Notes: generated by a model from the letters alone, not told the origin. Shown: positions 1 to 9,490, counted from the stretch's first letter. The stretch: 64,000 nucleotides of DNA from Conexivisphaerales archaeon (GCA_038728585.1 JAVYTR010000003.1:124001-188000), one strand, 5' to 3'. Numbers and translations are program-made.

Positions 1-1094
1 TTAGCGGTAATAGAAACTTTGACGGTAGGATTCATCCTCTTGCCAAGGGCTCGTTCCTCACTTCGCCAATGATGGTGGTTGCATACGCAATTGCGGGAAG
101 GATAGATTTTGACTTCGAAAGACAGCCTCTAGGCAAGACAAAGGACGGCAAGGAAGTCTATCTAAAGGACATCTGGCCAACTATGGAAGAGATTAGGGCA
201 ACAGTTACAAGGTCTCTGAACGCAGACCTTTACAGGAAGAGATATTCAAATGCTACCGAGGGGGACGAGAAGTGGAATTCCCTCCCTTCATCAACTGGCG
301 AGGTTTACAGCTGGCAGGAGAGTTCGACCTACATAAGGAGACCTCCATGGTTCGATATGAATGTTGAGACGATGAAGGATATACTGAATGCAAGAGTGCT
401 ATGTCTGCTCGAAGACAAGGTAACGACAGACCATATATCTCCTGCTGGGTCGATACCTTACGACAGCCCTGCAGGCAGGTACCTAAGGGAACATGGAATC
501 GATGTTACACAGTTCAGCACTTACGGCAGCAGAAGAGGAAACCATGAAGTCATGGTCAGAGGAGGATTCAGCAATATCAGGCTGAAGAACCTGCTTGCGC
601 AGGGAAAGGAAGGGGGATGGACCACTCACCTGCCCTCTGGGGAGCTGATGACGATATATGATGCATCAGTCAGGTACCAAAATGAGGGAGTGCCACTGAT
701 AGTTGTTGCAGGGAAGGAATACGGTGCAGGAAGTTCGAGAGACTGGGCTGCAAAGGCTCCATTGCTTCTCGGAGTCAGAGCTGTAATTGCTGAATCCTTC
801 GAAAGGATACATCGCAGCAACCTGATAGCAATGGGGATTCTGCCGCTCGAATTCACAGAAGGTCAGAGCTACAGGAGCTTGGGTCTGAATGGGAAAGAGG
901 TTTACAGTATAAGGGGACTGGCAAATATGACAAGGCCGAACGAAGTTCTAGAGGTTGAGGCAGACGACCAGAACGGAAAGAAGACAGAATTCAGGGTCAG
1001 AACTAGGATCGATAATCCTGCTGAACTGAAGTATTTCGCTGCAGGGGGAATACTTCCTTACGTAATGGCCCAGCTTATAGATGAGAAGTCTTGA
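1..1094 (+). CDS. acnA: Aconitate hydratase (AcnA/IRP type), C-terminal part, 5' end outside window
   Basis: TCA-cycle enzyme interconverting citrate and isocitrate with a [4Fe-4S] cluster. The frame is open from base 3 without a start, so only about the last 363 residues are present. It opens with SGNRNFDGRIHP, the block that follows the last cluster-binding Cys region in the AcnA/IRP family, and runs through the swivel domain with GAGSSRDWAAKAPLLLGV and the substrate-binding ERIHRSNLI segment. The order is that of the monomeric AcnA family, not AcnB. The cluster cysteines lie upstream of the window. The neighbour is a convergent ferredoxin gene 12 nt away. The identification is secure; the length of the missing N-terminus (roughly 500-540 residues in the family) is inferred. 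Confidence 0.96.
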   Translation, partial: SGNRNFDGRIHPLAKGSFLTSPMMVVAYAIAGRIDFDFERQPLGKTKDGKEVYLKDIWPTMEEIRATVTRSLNADLYRKRYSNATEGDEKWNSLPSSTGEVYSWQESSTYIRRPPWFDMNVETMKDILNARVLCLLEDKVTTDHISPAGSIPYDSPAGRYLREHGIDVTQFSTYGSRRGNHEVMVRGGFSNIRLKNLLAQGKEGGWTTHLPSGELMTIYDASVRYQNEGVPLIVVAGKEYGAGSSRDWAAKAPLLLGVRAVIAESFERIHRSNLIAMGILPLEFTEGQSYRSLGLNGKEVYSIRGLANMTRPNEVLEVEADDQNGKKTEFRVRTRIDNPAELKYFAAGGILPYVMAQLIDEKS

Positions 1095-1106
1095 TAGGCT
1101 GACTAT

Positions 1107-1535
1107 TTAAGGTGAAGTTATCTTTATGCATCCTGTTGGGCAGCTGGTCTCACAGGCCATGCAGAATATGCAGTCAGCCTCCCTGATAGGGTCTGACTTG
1201 TCGCACCTGTATTTGTTCCAATCTTCTGAGCCTGGCTCCACTACTTTGTCCTTTCCTGTACCTGCCTGACCAGGATTAAGGAACCATTCAAAAACATTAA
1301 CAGGGCAGACATCCATGCACACACCGTCTGCTACGCAGTTCTCCCAGTCCACAGCTACGCTAGTCCCATGTATACCGAGTGCAGTAGGGTAAGGCTTCCC
1401 CTCAGCATCAAGCCTGACCTTTCCTTCAGCCCTAACCTTATGACCCTGATGTTCACCAGTGACCGGATATTCGTCAGGTTTCTGGAGAAATTGAGGGTCT
1501 ATTGGATGAGTCTTATAACCAACATCTCGAACCAA
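1107..1535 (-). CDS. Zinc-containing-type dicluster ferredoxin (Zfx-like)
   Basis: Small soluble electron carrier of 142 aa, likely partner of 2-oxoacid:ferredoxin oxidoreductases. The N-terminal extension carries His29 and His32 (HQGH) and His56, candidate zinc ligands as in the Sulfolobus and Thermoplasma zinc ferredoxins. Cluster motifs are C67-x5-C73-x3-C77-P and C122-x2-C125-x2-C128-x3-C132-P, with extra Cys at 111 and 136. The first motif has the spacing in which the middle Cys position of a 4Fe cluster is shifted or lost, which often gives a 3Fe cluster. Start is TTG at 1535; a TATA-like TTTTTATACC lies at about 1572-1581 in this orientation. The zinc site is inferred by family comparison. 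Confidence 0.92.
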   Translation of the reverse strand: MVRDVGYKTHPIDPQFLQKPDEYPVTGEHQGHKVRAEGKVRLDAEGKPYPTALGIHGTSVAVDWENCVADGVCMDVCPVNVFEWFLNPGQAGTGKDKVVEPGSEDWNKYRCDKSDPIREADCIFCMACETSCPTGCIKITSP

Positions 1536-1677
1536 GATCTGCTTACCTAAGAAAGGGCGATTTGAATCGGTATAAAAATCTTATGTGAAGATGGTTGACT
1601 TTTTCTAATTCTCCTATTTTGAAACGTATGAGTGGGTTGATTGACAAGTTGCGCTCTGCTTAAAAAGGAGTTTATGA

Positions 1678-3768
1678 ATGAAGACAAGAAAACCCGTCAT
1701 GAATAGGCTATCTTCAGAAAAGAGTCCATATCTGCTAAAGCATGCTGACAATCCGGTAGACTGGTACCCGTGGTGCGAAGAAGCTTTTCAAAAAGCGAAG
1801 GAAGAAGATAAGCCGATCTTTCTCAGTATAGGGTATTCATCATGCCACTGGTGCAACGTAATGGAAGAAGAGTCTTTCAGAGACCCTGAAATTGCGAAAA
1901 TGCTGAACGAGACGTTTGTATGCATAAAGGTGGACAGAGAGGAGAGGCCTGACATAGATAATCTCTACATGACCTTCTGTCAGATGATGACTGGCTCCGG
2001 TGGCTGGCCGTTGACCATAGTGATGACCCCTGACAGGAAACCGTTCTTTGCAGCTACTTACATACCTAGAGATTCGAAATTTGGAATGACAGGTCTTACA
2101 GAACTTATCCCCAGGATAAGAGAACTCTGGCAGAGTAAGGACAGGAGGGGTGACCTGATTTCTCAAGGTGAAAAGCTAATACACAGCCTGAAGGTCTACA
2201 TGACACCGAAGCCAGAAGGTACTGTCCAGCCTGAAGATGCGGACGCTTGTTTTGAGCAGATGTTAGGAATGTTCGATGAAGAGCACGGAGGATTCGGCAC
2301 AGCCCCAAAATTCCCAGCTCCACACAGGCTACTCTTTCTGTTAAGATACTACAGGCTGAAAGGAGAAAAAGCTGCGCTGATAATGGTTGAAAAGACTTTG
2401 AACGCGATGAGGAAAGGAGGAATATATGACCAAATAGGCTATGGTATACACAGATATTCGACCGATGCCTATTGGCTTGTTCCTCATTTTGAAAAGATGC
2501 TTTACGACCAGGCATTATGCATGCTTGTTTATCTTGAAGCGTATGAAGCGACAAGAAAGGAAATTTATCTCAACACTGCTAGGGAGATAGCTGCGTATCT
2601 TGTCAAAGAAATGAAAAGTTCTGAAGGGGGGTTCTTCACCTCGGAGGATGCGGATAGCGAGGGAAAGGAGGGGAAGTACTATCTCTGGAGTGAGGAACAA
2701 CTGAAGGAGTTTCTGTCGAGCGATGAGTATGACCTCGTTGTTAGGGCCTACCTTGGCAAGATGAAGGCGGGTGTAGATGAAATAGGTTACGTGTTGCATG
2801 TAGCCCAAGATATCAGCAGCCTCGCCAGCTATTATAAGCTGGGAGAGAGAGAAATGGCAGAAAGATTAGAAGTTTTGAGGAAGAAGCTCCTTGAGATAAG
2901 AGAAAGAAGAGTTAGACCTGCGAAAGATGACAAGATACTGGCTGACTGGAACGGTCTTGCCATCGCTGCCTTTGCCAGAGCGTTTGCTATCACAGGAGAA
3001 ATAGGTTATTTACAGGCAGCAAGAGAAGCTGCAGACTTCATACTTGCCAAGATGAGAGACAAGAACGGAATGCTGATGCACAGATACAGGGATGGTGAAG
3101 CTGCAATACGTGGCTTTCTGGAAGATTACGCTTTCTTGTGCTGGGGGCTGGTCGAGCTCTACGAAGCATGCTTTGAAACCAGGTACCTTGAAGAAGCTAT
3201 CAATCTGAAGGAGCTTGCAATAAGGAACTTCTGGGACGAAAAGGAAGGAGGTTTTTACCAGTGCGACGTCGAGTCAGGTCTAGCCTACAGGATTAAGGAG
3301 GCTCAAGAAGGAGCTCTTCCGTCTGGGAATTCTGTCATGGCCTATGTGATGTATCTGCTCTCAAGGATCACTGGGAGGCTTGATGATATCAAATACATTG
3401 AAAGGATGAAAGAGTTGTTTGCATCTTCAGTAAAGAATTCACCAAGTATGTATCCCTTCTTCCTTATTGCAACTTGCCTTTTACCTGCGAACTTCAGAGA
3501 AGTGGTCATAGCATACAATCAGGAAACGGAAAAGGAAGCCTCGCTCTTGCTGCAGGCGGTTAGAAGGTATTACCTTCCAAACAAGGTCGTGATTCTGAGA
3601 AAAGTCGATCAGCAGCAGCAGGGGAAGGCGGATGTGGACAGGTTAGCCAGCTACGTTAGAAACTTCGGGATGAAGGATGAAAAAGCAACTGCCTATGTCT
3701 GCACCAACTTCTCGTGCCAGCTTCCAGTCAGTTCGGTGGAAGAACTTGAGAAAGCGATCACCCAGTGA
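1678..3768 (+). CDS. DUF255 / YyaL (SSP411-like) protein, thioredoxin-like domain plus six-hairpin domain
   Basis: Large soluble protein of 696 aa. Residues about 8-165 form the thioredoxin-like DUF255 domain, with the redox motif [14 protein letters not shown] (Cys56, Cys59) and a [16 protein letters not shown] block. The rest has the helical toroid composition of six-hairpin glycosidase-like domains. Length is typical for the family (about 670-700). Biochemical function is not established in prokaryotes; redox or N-acylglucosamine-epimerase-like activity has been suggested. The ATG at 1678 has GGAG at 1667-1670 (7-nt spacing); an internal ATG at 1699 is possible. It appears monocistronic. 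Confidence 0.9.
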   Translation: MKTRKPVMNRLSSEKSPYLLKHADNPVDWYPWCEEAFQKAKEEDKPIFLSIGYSSCHWCNVMEEESFRDPEIAKMLNETFVCIKVDREERPDIDNLYMTFCQMMTGSGGWPLTIVMTPDRKPFFAATYIPRDSKFGMTGLTELIPRIRELWQSKDRRGDLISQGEKLIHSLKVYMTPKPEGTVQPEDADACFEQMLGMFDEEHGGFGTAPKFPAPHRLLFLLRYYRLKGEKAALIMVEKTLNAMRKGGIYDQIGYGIHRYSTDAYWLVPHFEKMLYDQALCMLVYLEAYEATRKEIYLNTAREIAAYLVKEMKSSEGGFFTSEDADSEGKEGKYYLWSEEQLKEFLSSDEYDLVVRAYLGKMKAGVDEIGYVLHVAQDISSLASYYKLGEREMAERLEVLRKKLLEIRERRVRPAKDDKILADWNGLAIAAFARAFAITGEIGYLQAAREAADFILAKMRDKNGMLMHRYRDGEAAIRGFLEDYAFLCWGLVELYEACFETRYLEEAINLKELAIRNFWDEKEGGFYQCDVESGLAYRIKEAQEGALPSGNSVMAYVMYLLSRITGRLDDIKYIERMKELFASSVKNSPSMYPFFLIATCLLPANFREVVIAYNQETEKEASLLLQAVRRYYLPNKVVILRKVDQQQQGKADVDRLASYVRNFGMKDEKATAYVCTNFSCQLPVSSVEELEKAITQ

Positions 3769-3885
3769 TATATTACTGACATAGCTGTTCCTTCTTTTCA
3801 GTCAACTTATTCAAATCGGGTTGTGATGTGCATTTGACAGAGTTGCATTTAATCTGCAGAAGAACAAAAAACAGGAGAATGCGGA

Positions 3886-4275
3886 TTGCCATCCGCAGTA
3901 CTGGCCGCAATACTGATTGCAGGGTGTGTGACGGCCGCCCTAGTCGCTGCCATCACCTCGAGAAGAAGAGATAGCCTGGACGCAGAGACTCAACCTCATA
4001 CTGATAATACAATCGTTCAGGCGAAACCTGTATTACTCCCGGCACTATATACACCTACTACCTCTATCGAAGAGCCAAAGACAAGCATCAAAAGCCTAGA
4101 CCTAGAGGTCAATCAGGGAAAAGAGCCAGCAAGCGCTTCCCTGACTGAGGTTAAAGTTTCAGGTCAGCTGAAGATACCTGAGGAGCGAGCTGCTAAACCT
4201 TTAACAAAGAAGACAAGAAAAAGAGTGAAAAAGAAGAAAACAAGGAATAGAAATGAGGAGAAAGGCCAGACCTGA
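3886..4275 (+). CDS. Hypothetical membrane-anchored protein with Lys-rich tail
   Basis: 129 aa, no recognised family. One N-terminal hydrophobic segment (about residues 3-23, PSAVLAAILIAGCVTAALVA) is followed by RRR, which predicts a cytoplasmic remainder. The middle is low-complexity, polar and probably disordered. The last 25 residues are strongly basic (KKTRKRVKKKKTRNR) and could bind nucleic acid or anionic surfaces. Start is TTG at 3886 with AGGAG at 3873-3877; the ATG at 3879 is in a different frame that closes quickly. It sits alone between the DUF255 gene and a convergent gene set. Confidence 0.6.
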   Translation: MPSAVLAAILIAGCVTAALVAAITSRRRDSLDAETQPHTDNTIVQAKPVLLPALYTPTTSIEEPKTSIKSLDLEVNQGKEPASASLTEVKVSGQLKIPEERAAKPLTKKTRKRVKKKKTRNRNEEKGQT

Positions 4276-4279
4276 AATG

Positions 4280-4567
4280 TTATGAGAGGGGTTCTGTGAA
4301 GCTTGCTTTTTCACTGGTTGTAAAATTTCCCCTGACTATGTTCTCCTGTATATCCTGAATCAGAGATTGAACGTCAATTCCCCTCTCGTTAAGAGTCTTT
4401 ACCGAAGAAGGCAGGAAAGTGATCGAAACGTTATGTCCCCCGTACCTGCCGAAGGCTACACCCTTAAACCTTAGTTTCAGACCTTCATAAACCACGTACC
4501 CCTTTACAAATCCAGCAACAGAACCCATCTTTGCCTCTGTTATGTATATCTCCATATCTATCCCCAA
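4280..4567 (-). CDS. Hypothetical protein, 95 aa
   Basis: Small soluble protein that I do not recognise. The N-terminal half looks like beta-strands (MEIYITEAKMGSVAGFVKGY, then VVYEGLKLRFKGVAFGRYGG) and the C-terminal half is helical (VKTLNERGIDVQSLIQDIQENI). It lies last in a minus-strand run after the 118-aa membrane protein gene, with a 5-nt gap, so co-transcription is likely. Coding potential is supported by the unbroken frame and the tight spacing. Confidence 0.6.
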   Translation of the reverse strand: MGIDMEIYITEAKMGSVAGFVKGYVVYEGLKLRFKGVAFGRYGGHNVSITFLPSSVKTLNERGIDVQSLIQDIQENIVRGNFTTSEKASFTEPLS

Positions 4568-4572
4568 TCACT

Positions 4573-4929
4573 CTAGCCATATACTGGCATGTCAAGAGGA
4601 CTTGGTTGCTTGGTCTTTCCTATGCTTCTAAGAGATGTTATTGCCAAGAAGACTGCAAGAAGTTCAAGCAGAAGAGGAAGCGCAATTAACGGAGAACCCT
4701 TCACAAGAAGAGTTGAAGCTGAATATACTATGCCTACTGGCGTTCCAGCTATCGCTACGTAGTGAGCCTTTTTTGCATTGACCAGCAGAGCTGAACCCAT
4801 TACCAGTCTCACGATGAAAATTATGAGACTTTCAGCCGCAGCTGGATAGCCTATCCCGGCAACAAAGATAGCGATGTAGGATAGGGAAGTGATGAGCTGG
4901 GAGACAAAGGCGATGTTGTTTATCTTCAC
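4573..4929 (-). CDS. Small integral membrane protein, 118 aa, unknown function
   Basis: Three to four predicted transmembrane helices: about residues 6-27, 33-50, 56-75 and 80-100 (for example PLIALPLLLELLAVFLAITS). The C-terminus is short and polar. No family recognised. It sits 18 nt downstream of the Cys-rich 137-aa gene and 5 nt upstream of the 95-aa gene on the same strand, so the three probably form one transcription unit. Confidence 0.65.
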   Translation of the reverse strand: MKINNIAFVSQLITSLSYIAIFVAGIGYPAAAESLIIFIVRLVMGSALLVNAKKAHYVAIAGTPVGIVYSASTLLVKGSPLIALPLLLELLAVFLAITSLRSIGKTKQPSPLDMPVYG

Positions 4930-4947
4930 AGTTCTACCACCCCTAAC

Positions 4948-5361
4948 TCAGACATATATCGCCCTGTTCAGGTTCTGTCTTACAGGGAAAAACCTGTGCT
5001 TGGCTTGGTGACCAGCCTTACAGGTAGCACCGTAGTCCTTGTTCACCTGTATCTGGCATGATTCAAAGACTTTGCAACTGTGATTTATCTCTTCACCCTT
5101 CCTTGCCTGAACGAGATTCCAGTCCATCTTCGAACCATCTTCACAGAAGAGGATCAGCCATTCTGTCCCTGTTTTTCTTGGAGGAAGACCGACTTCGGGA
5201 GGTAATTCTTGGTGCTCTATCCTCTTTTCGTCACACCACAATTCAGAACATAGCGTGCAAGTCCATGCGTCAACAGCCCCAACGATACCAAAGCCTCTTA
5301 TCAGGTTGATTGCACCAGCATAGACCACGTTATGCTTGCATTCGGAGACCTGTGCTGACAT
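4948..5361 (-). CDS. Cys-rich hypothetical protein, possible zinc-binding
   Basis: 137 aa, no family recognised. It has nine cysteines and several histidines, including C8-x-H10, a WTCTLCSELWC cluster (Cys35, Cys38, Cys43) and a C-terminal CKVFESC...C pattern with HQAKH, which together suggest structural zinc. It has no membrane segment or signal peptide. It heads the minus-strand run 5361 to 4280. ATG start at 5361. Confidence 0.55.
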   Translation of the reverse strand: MSAQVSECKHNVVYAGAINLIRGFGIVGAVDAWTCTLCSELWCDEKRIEHQELPPEVGLPPRKTGTEWLILFCEDGSKMDWNLVQARKGEEINHSCKVFESCQIQVNKDYGATCKAGHQAKHRFFPVRQNLNRAIYV

Positions 5362-5426
5362 TCTTGAACGGGCACCCCGTAGAAGTTATTAATTCTTTTG
5401 TGTCTTCCAAGTCAGAAGTATGCTTG

Positions 5427-5801
5427 TTACCATCTTTGAACGCTCTCTCTCAGTTTCACGAGCATGGCTGTTATTGCGTCAACCCTGACTCTGTACTGTC
5501 TTGCCTTCTCATCCTTTGATACAGAAAGCCTGTAGAGATTGCTGATTGCGAGTCTTGGATGGAGAGGCAGGTAACCATCTTTCCCTTTGATCACCAAGCC
5601 ATCCTCGAGCATCTTCTTGAGTATGTTCGAAGCTGATGGTACACTGATGCCCATCTTTATTGCAAGCTTCTGCTCGTTCAGTTCATCTTCATTCTTCAGC
5701 ATAAGAATGAAACAGTTGAGAATGTCTTTATCATAGCCAAGTATGTTCGAGAGCTCTTGCACGAGTCTTTCAAGCTCTATGTCTGACTGGTCTGAGGACA
5801 C
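5427..5801 (-). CDS. Winged-helix transcriptional regulator (TrmB/MarR-like), single domain
   Basis: 124 aa. The core, about residues 20-80, is a winged helix: helix pair ILNCFILMLKNEDELNEQ, recognition helix KMGISVPSASNILKKMLEDG, then the wing LVIKGKDGYLPLHP. The C-terminal helix (about 85-122) probably dimerises. It lacks the effector-binding domain of the full-length TrmB neighbour immediately upstream (5981-6742, same strand). The targets are unknown. The 180-nt gap to the neighbour is AT-rich, so it may have its own promoter. Confidence 0.8.
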   Translation of the reverse strand: MSSDQSDIELERLVQELSNILGYDKDILNCFILMLKNEDELNEQKLAIKMGISVPSASNILKKMLEDGLVIKGKDGYLPLHPRLAISNLYRLSVSKDEKARQYRVRVDAITAMLVKLRESVQRW

Positions 5802-5980
5802 GAAACGATGAATCGAATAAGAGGTTATTATTTCTTATTATTATCATATTCCTGAATGCGTATCTTTCATTTCTGTAGCACAGGTTCAAAATAATGTTCT
5901 GGCTGATTTTCAGAAAATAGCGGTAAACCAGCAAATACTTTTTCTCTCCAGCTATCACTTTTTGTGTCCAGATGTTTTCA

Positions 5981-6742
5981 TTAATAAAGCGGTGTCGAGC
6001 TGACCCAAAGGGATTCAAAATAACTTTTTGCCAGGGTTGCAAGACCGGGATGGTCAGCCCAGATGGCCATGTGAGGGTTACCTTCTCCGCTCTTACCCAG
6101 AAGTAGCATTACCTGCTTTGCGTCGCAGACTATCCCTCCAGCAAACATGCCATCCCTCACCCTTACTTCAGCCCTCGGAATTATCTGTTTTACCCTCTTA
6201 GCGGTTTGAGAATTCGACATCAGTACGGATATTGCTATCTCCTTGCCGAAGATCTTCTGAAATATCTCCGTTGCACCTTTGGAGAAGGTTCCTAGGTCTT
6301 CCGGAAGAGCTATCATCAGCTCATTTCTGCAGTTTGACAGCATCTCATTTACCTTGCCTATTATGTTGAACTCCCCCTTCACTATCCATACTTCCGGCCT
6401 CTCCTTTATGCCTCTCTTCTCATAAATCGGCATAAGTTCAGCTGTTATGACTTCTTCGTGGTTCTTGAATTCGCTCTCCCTCTGCAGCCTGTAGGATTGA
6501 AGAGCTACATCGGGAGGCTTGGGGAAGTACCTGCTCGGCCTGCTGACGTCGCTTTCAACCCAACCCTTCGCTTCAAGCCTGCCAAGCACTTCATAGACCT
6601 TCGAATAAGGGACTGATGAGAACCTGCTGACCTCTGCAGCAGTCTGAGCGCCATTCTGGAGAAGTGATATGTAGGCCTTTATTTCATAGTCCGAAAGACC
6701 GAGCTTCTGAAGAGATTCGAAGGTCTTCTGACTGATTTCCAT
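5981..6742 (-). CDS. TrmB-family transcriptional regulator
   Basis: 253 aa. The N-terminal TrmB winged helix (about residues 8-85) has the family signature LGLSDYEIKAYISLLQNGAQ, followed by SRFSSVPYSKVYEVLGRLEA as the recognition region. A short coiled linker (about 88-115) leads to a PLD-like regulatory domain (about 118-250) with IALPEDLGTF and IVCDAKQVMLLLG, as in TrmBL proteins that sense sugars or other ligands. Length is usual for the TrmBL2/3 class. The ligand cannot be deduced from context; the neighbours are another winged-helix gene and the Tes operon. Confidence 0.9.
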   Translation of the reverse strand: MEISQKTFESLQKLGLSDYEIKAYISLLQNGAQTAAEVSRFSSVPYSKVYEVLGRLEAKGWVESDVSRPSRYFPKPPDVALQSYRLQRESEFKNHEEVITAELMPIYEKRGIKERPEVWIVKGEFNIIGKVNEMLSNCRNELMIALPEDLGTFSKGATEIFQKIFGKEIAISVLMSNSQTAKRVKQIIPRAEVRVRDGMFAGGIVCDAKQVMLLLGKSGEGNPHMAIWADHPGLATLAKSYFESLWVSSTPLY

Positions 6743-6790
6743 CGGTATGCAACCACCGACAGGGGTAATAATGTTACCCCTATATTCTTT

Positions 6791-6937
6791 TTACTCAGGA
6801 ATGCTTTCTGTTACTAGCTTACCATCGATCAGCCTTACGAAGAGGTAGCGGTTGTCCCTGAAGATCAGCACGACTTCGTTTTCTCTCTCTTCCACAGCAA
6901 GAAGCTCCTGATTGACGACACCATCAAATTTCGCCAA
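6791..6937 (-). CDS. Small conserved-looking protein, 48 aa, Tes-operon tail
   Basis: Short frame found by direct reading: TTG start at 6937, preceded at 6943-6948 (reverse strand) by GGTGAT, a good archaeal Shine-Dalgarno sequence, and ending in TAA at 6791. The product starts MAKFDGVVNQELLAVEERE and continues with an alternating beta pattern (VVLIFRDNRYLFVRLIDGK). It lies 76 nt downstream of the 195-aa gene on the same strand and may be the third gene of the Tes operon. No family recognised. Its size and strong ribosome-binding site favour a real gene. Confidence 0.6.
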   Translation of the reverse strand: MAKFDGVVNQELLAVEERENEVVLIFRDNRYLFVRLIDGKLVTESIPE

Positions 6938-7013
6938 TACACATCACCATCTGTCATCTATTTTAATGGTCAAGGCCGAGAAGAGCAGCAATTTAAGCGT
7001 TGATAACGATTGC

Positions 7014-7601
7014 TCATGCCTTTCCCATCTCGATTTCCACAGGAGGAGAGGTTGCTGAAACTCTTCCTTTCTCCACGAAGATGTGCCTGCCCCACCTGAC
7101 CTCTGCCTTTGCGAATATGGCCTTTCTTCCAGCCCTTTCTCCTGCAAGTTTCTCCTGCTGTATTGTAATCGCTTTTTCAAAGTCAAACAGTGCCTCCTTC
7201 ACCTTACTCTCTTCATCAAAGAACCTTGGGTTAGAATCTTCGTCTACAACAAAAGCCCATATCCTATTTGTTATATTGTCTGTCAGGTCAGGGTTCCTTG
7301 TCCAGTAGAGTTTACCCTTCTTTACAAACTTCAGCTTTCCAGTCAGGCTTGAACTTCGAAGCCCCTTCTTGAATATTTCAACGTTGATGATCAGCCTGAG
7401 CATTATGTCGTGCTTCTGCCATGCAATCTGCCAGGCTTCCCTGTTGAATGCGTCGTATATTCCTCCTCTGAGCCTGAACTTGACCCTAATTTCCAGGTTT
7501 TGCCCCCGCTGTATTGTCTTCTGTAATGGCTGGATTACCAGGTCTGTTAAGAAACTGTTCCTTGTTGCAGCCTTAGCCTCTTCGGTAGGTCTCGGCATCA
7601 A
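7014..7601 (-). CDS. Hypothetical protein co-oriented with tetraether lipid synthase
   Basis: 195 aa, soluble, no recognised domain. It is rich in charged and aromatic residues, with a beta-rich N-terminal half (NLEIRVKFRLRGGIYDAFN) and a helical segment (VKEALFDFEKAITIQQEKLA). Its start is 26 nt downstream of the stop of the radical SAM gene, so the two are very likely one transcript. A role linked to lipid synthesis is only a contextual guess. MM at the start allows ATG at 7601 or 7598. Confidence 0.7.
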   Translation of the reverse strand: MMPRPTEEAKAATRNSFLTDLVIQPLQKTIQRGQNLEIRVKFRLRGGIYDAFNREAWQIAWQKHDIMLRLIINVEIFKKGLRSSSLTGKLKFVKKGKLYWTRNPDLTDNITNRIWAFVVDEDSNPRFFDEESKVKEALFDFEKAITIQQEKLAGERAGRKAIFAKAEVRWGRHIFVEKGRVSATSPPVEIEMGKA

Positions 7602-7627
7602 TTCAGCAAAAAACTCCGCATGGTTGC

Positions 7628-9286
7628 TTATTGAACGTTGCTTACTTTTTGGAAGATTTCCTGAGTCGCGCAGCTCAGCTCCACTTTCTGTCCAGGCTTG
7701 AGCTTCCTGAGGTCTCCTCTGTAGAGCTTCGCCTCAAGCTTCTCTCCGGTCTTCTTCTCCCACTCTTCCACAGGCACACCATACTTCTTCTGTATCCTGT
7801 CCCTGTACCATTCTGGTATAACGTTGAAGCTGCAGAATGGGATAATCCTCAGGTCGGGAGTCAGGTAGTGTATGTCGCACCTCTGCAGTCTTTCTTCATC
7901 CTGGTTGTACTTGTCCTGGAAGTGCATCATACCGAGGAAGAGGCTCTTCATGTGGAACTGGCCTATTGCTGAGTAGTCATGCCTAACTAATGCATCGAAC
8001 AGCATCTTCCCCATGTTCAGGCCCTCTGGCTGTTTCTCCTTATCGATGAAGCTCATCAGCTTTGTTGCTGACGTTGCAAGAGTTATCCATCTATTCCTCC
8101 CAGAGTAGACCTCTTCTGCCTTTTCGTCGAGGAACTCTATCAGGCCTCTGATATCGACAAACTTGCTTATCGGAACGAGCTTCTTGTTGTTATCTATGTA
8201 GACGTATGTACCTGCACCGCATGCGAAGTGAATCGAAAGCTCATACTGAGGCCTGTTTGTTATAGCTTCTATGAAGTGTGTTATTGGCGCACAGCTTGGC
8301 ACCGGGAACCAGGAGTCTGTAGTCACTTCGCCGTTGGTCTGTTCCTCTATTCTGTGAATGCAGTCAGGGATTGTTATTCTGTATTTTTCTCTCTCCTTCT
8401 TGCTCATCCTGCCAGTAAGTGATACAGGCTGGAAGTTGACAGCCCTCACAGTGTCAACGTTAGCCTTTGCGAACTGTATTATTCCACCAAGCTCATGGTC
8501 GTTTATGGACTTGATCACTGTCGGTACCAGCACCACACCAAGATGAGCCTGTCTGCAGGCTTCGATCGCATGTGGAGCCTCCCAGTGGTTCTTTGGATTT
8601 GTCTTTGGTGTAACTCCGTCAAAGCTCATGTAAAGGTTACTGACTCCTGCCTCCTTGTAGATCCTAGCTAGCTCTGGGTGAAGCGCTATGTTTATCCCAT
8701 TAGTGTTGAGCTGGATATGGTCTACGCCTTCCTCCTTGATTATTCTTATGATCTCAGGAAGGTCTTCCCTGAGCGTTGGTTCCCCGCCAGTAATCTGGAC
8801 AGAGTTACCAGGCACAGGTCTCTCTGCCCTAAGGGCTCTAACCATCATTCTTATCTGATCGATTGTCGGCTCATACACATACGCCCCTTCAAGCCCCTTC
8901 TTGACGTAGAAGAAGCAGTACCAGCAGGTGAGGTCGCATCTGTTCGTGACTATGATGTTCGACAGACCCGTATGAGAAAGGTGGTTACTGCAGAGTCCGC
9001 AGTTAGCGGGACACTGGCAATTTTCGAGCTTGACGTTCGGAGCATGTGTACCCTTGCCATCAGTCCAGTAAGTGCTGAACTTCAGGTAAAGGTCATAGTC
9101 TCCGAAATAAAGCTCCTCAGTCTCACCGTGCTCAGGGCACGTCTTGGTCATGAAGACCTTATGGTCCCTTTCAAAGACAAACGCTGGCAGAATCCTGTTG
9201 CATTCAGGACAAATGCTCTGCGTCTTCCTTATCAGATTTATTCCCTTTGGTGCCTCTCTTTCGTCGAGTATCTGCGTTACTGCCAT
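7628..9286 (-). CDS. tes: Radical SAM protein, probable tetraether lipid synthase (Tes)
   Basis: 552 aa. Cysteine layout: Cys26/Cys29 with Cys50-x2-His53 (rubredoxin- or ribbon-like N-terminus), a C90-x-C92-x3-C96-x2-C99 cluster, then the radical SAM motif C117-x3-C121-x2-C124 (RCDLTCWYCFF) and the GGEPTLRED block. This architecture and length match the MJ0619/Tes family, whose members join two archaeal lipid tails between biphytanyl chains (C-C coupling to GDGT lipids) at the membrane; older annotations call them putative pterin methyltransferases. It is the first gene of an operon with a 195-aa and a 48-aa protein. A palindromic TATA box GGTATATATACC lies at 9315-9326. The Tes call rests on recognition of the family; a paralogous radical SAM role cannot be excluded. 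Confidence 0.85.
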   Translation of the reverse strand: MAVTQILDEREAPKGINLIRKTQSICPECNRILPAFVFERDHKVFMTKTCPEHGETEELYFGDYDLYLKFSTYWTDGKGTHAPNVKLENCQCPANCGLCSNHLSHTGLSNIIVTNRCDLTCWYCFFYVKKGLEGAYVYEPTIDQIRMMVRALRAERPVPGNSVQITGGEPTLREDLPEIIRIIKEEGVDHIQLNTNGINIALHPELARIYKEAGVSNLYMSFDGVTPKTNPKNHWEAPHAIEACRQAHLGVVLVPTVIKSINDHELGGIIQFAKANVDTVRAVNFQPVSLTGRMSKKEREKYRITIPDCIHRIEEQTNGEVTTDSWFPVPSCAPITHFIEAITNRPQYELSIHFACGAGTYVYIDNNKKLVPISKFVDIRGLIEFLDEKAEEVYSGRNRWITLATSATKLMSFIDKEKQPEGLNMGKMLFDALVRHDYSAIGQFHMKSLFLGMMHFQDKYNQDEERLQRCDIHYLTPDLRIIPFCSFNVIPEWYRDRIQKKYGVPVEEWEKKTGEKLEAKLYRGDLRKLKPGQKVELSCATQEIFQKVSNVQ

Positions 9287-9314
9287 ACCGGTTCTAGCAG
9301 ACCAATTTTACAGT

Positions 9315-9326
9315 GGTATATATACC
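9315..9326 (-). promoter_or_regulatory. TATA box of the tes operon
   Basis: GGTATATATACC is a perfect 12-bp palindrome centred about 34 nt upstream of the ATG at 9286, placing the transcription start a few nucleotides before the start codon. Confidence 0.6.
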
Positions 9327-9490
9327 TTTAAAATCTTTAATACGCTGAATCGGGTGATAAAAATCCTGCAATAATAGATAAATTGTTTCGTGATGATGAT
9401 AACACGGAAGTTTCCTCCACTCTTTTACTACCAATCAAGTTAGTATTTGTCGGAAATTGATGACAGCATGTGAATAGCTGCAAACATACG

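Noticed and set aside
5770-6042. 90-codon minus-strand frame between the two regulators
   Set aside because: Overlaps the coding ends of both genes and has composition of a shadow frame; the AT-rich centre is more likely promoter.
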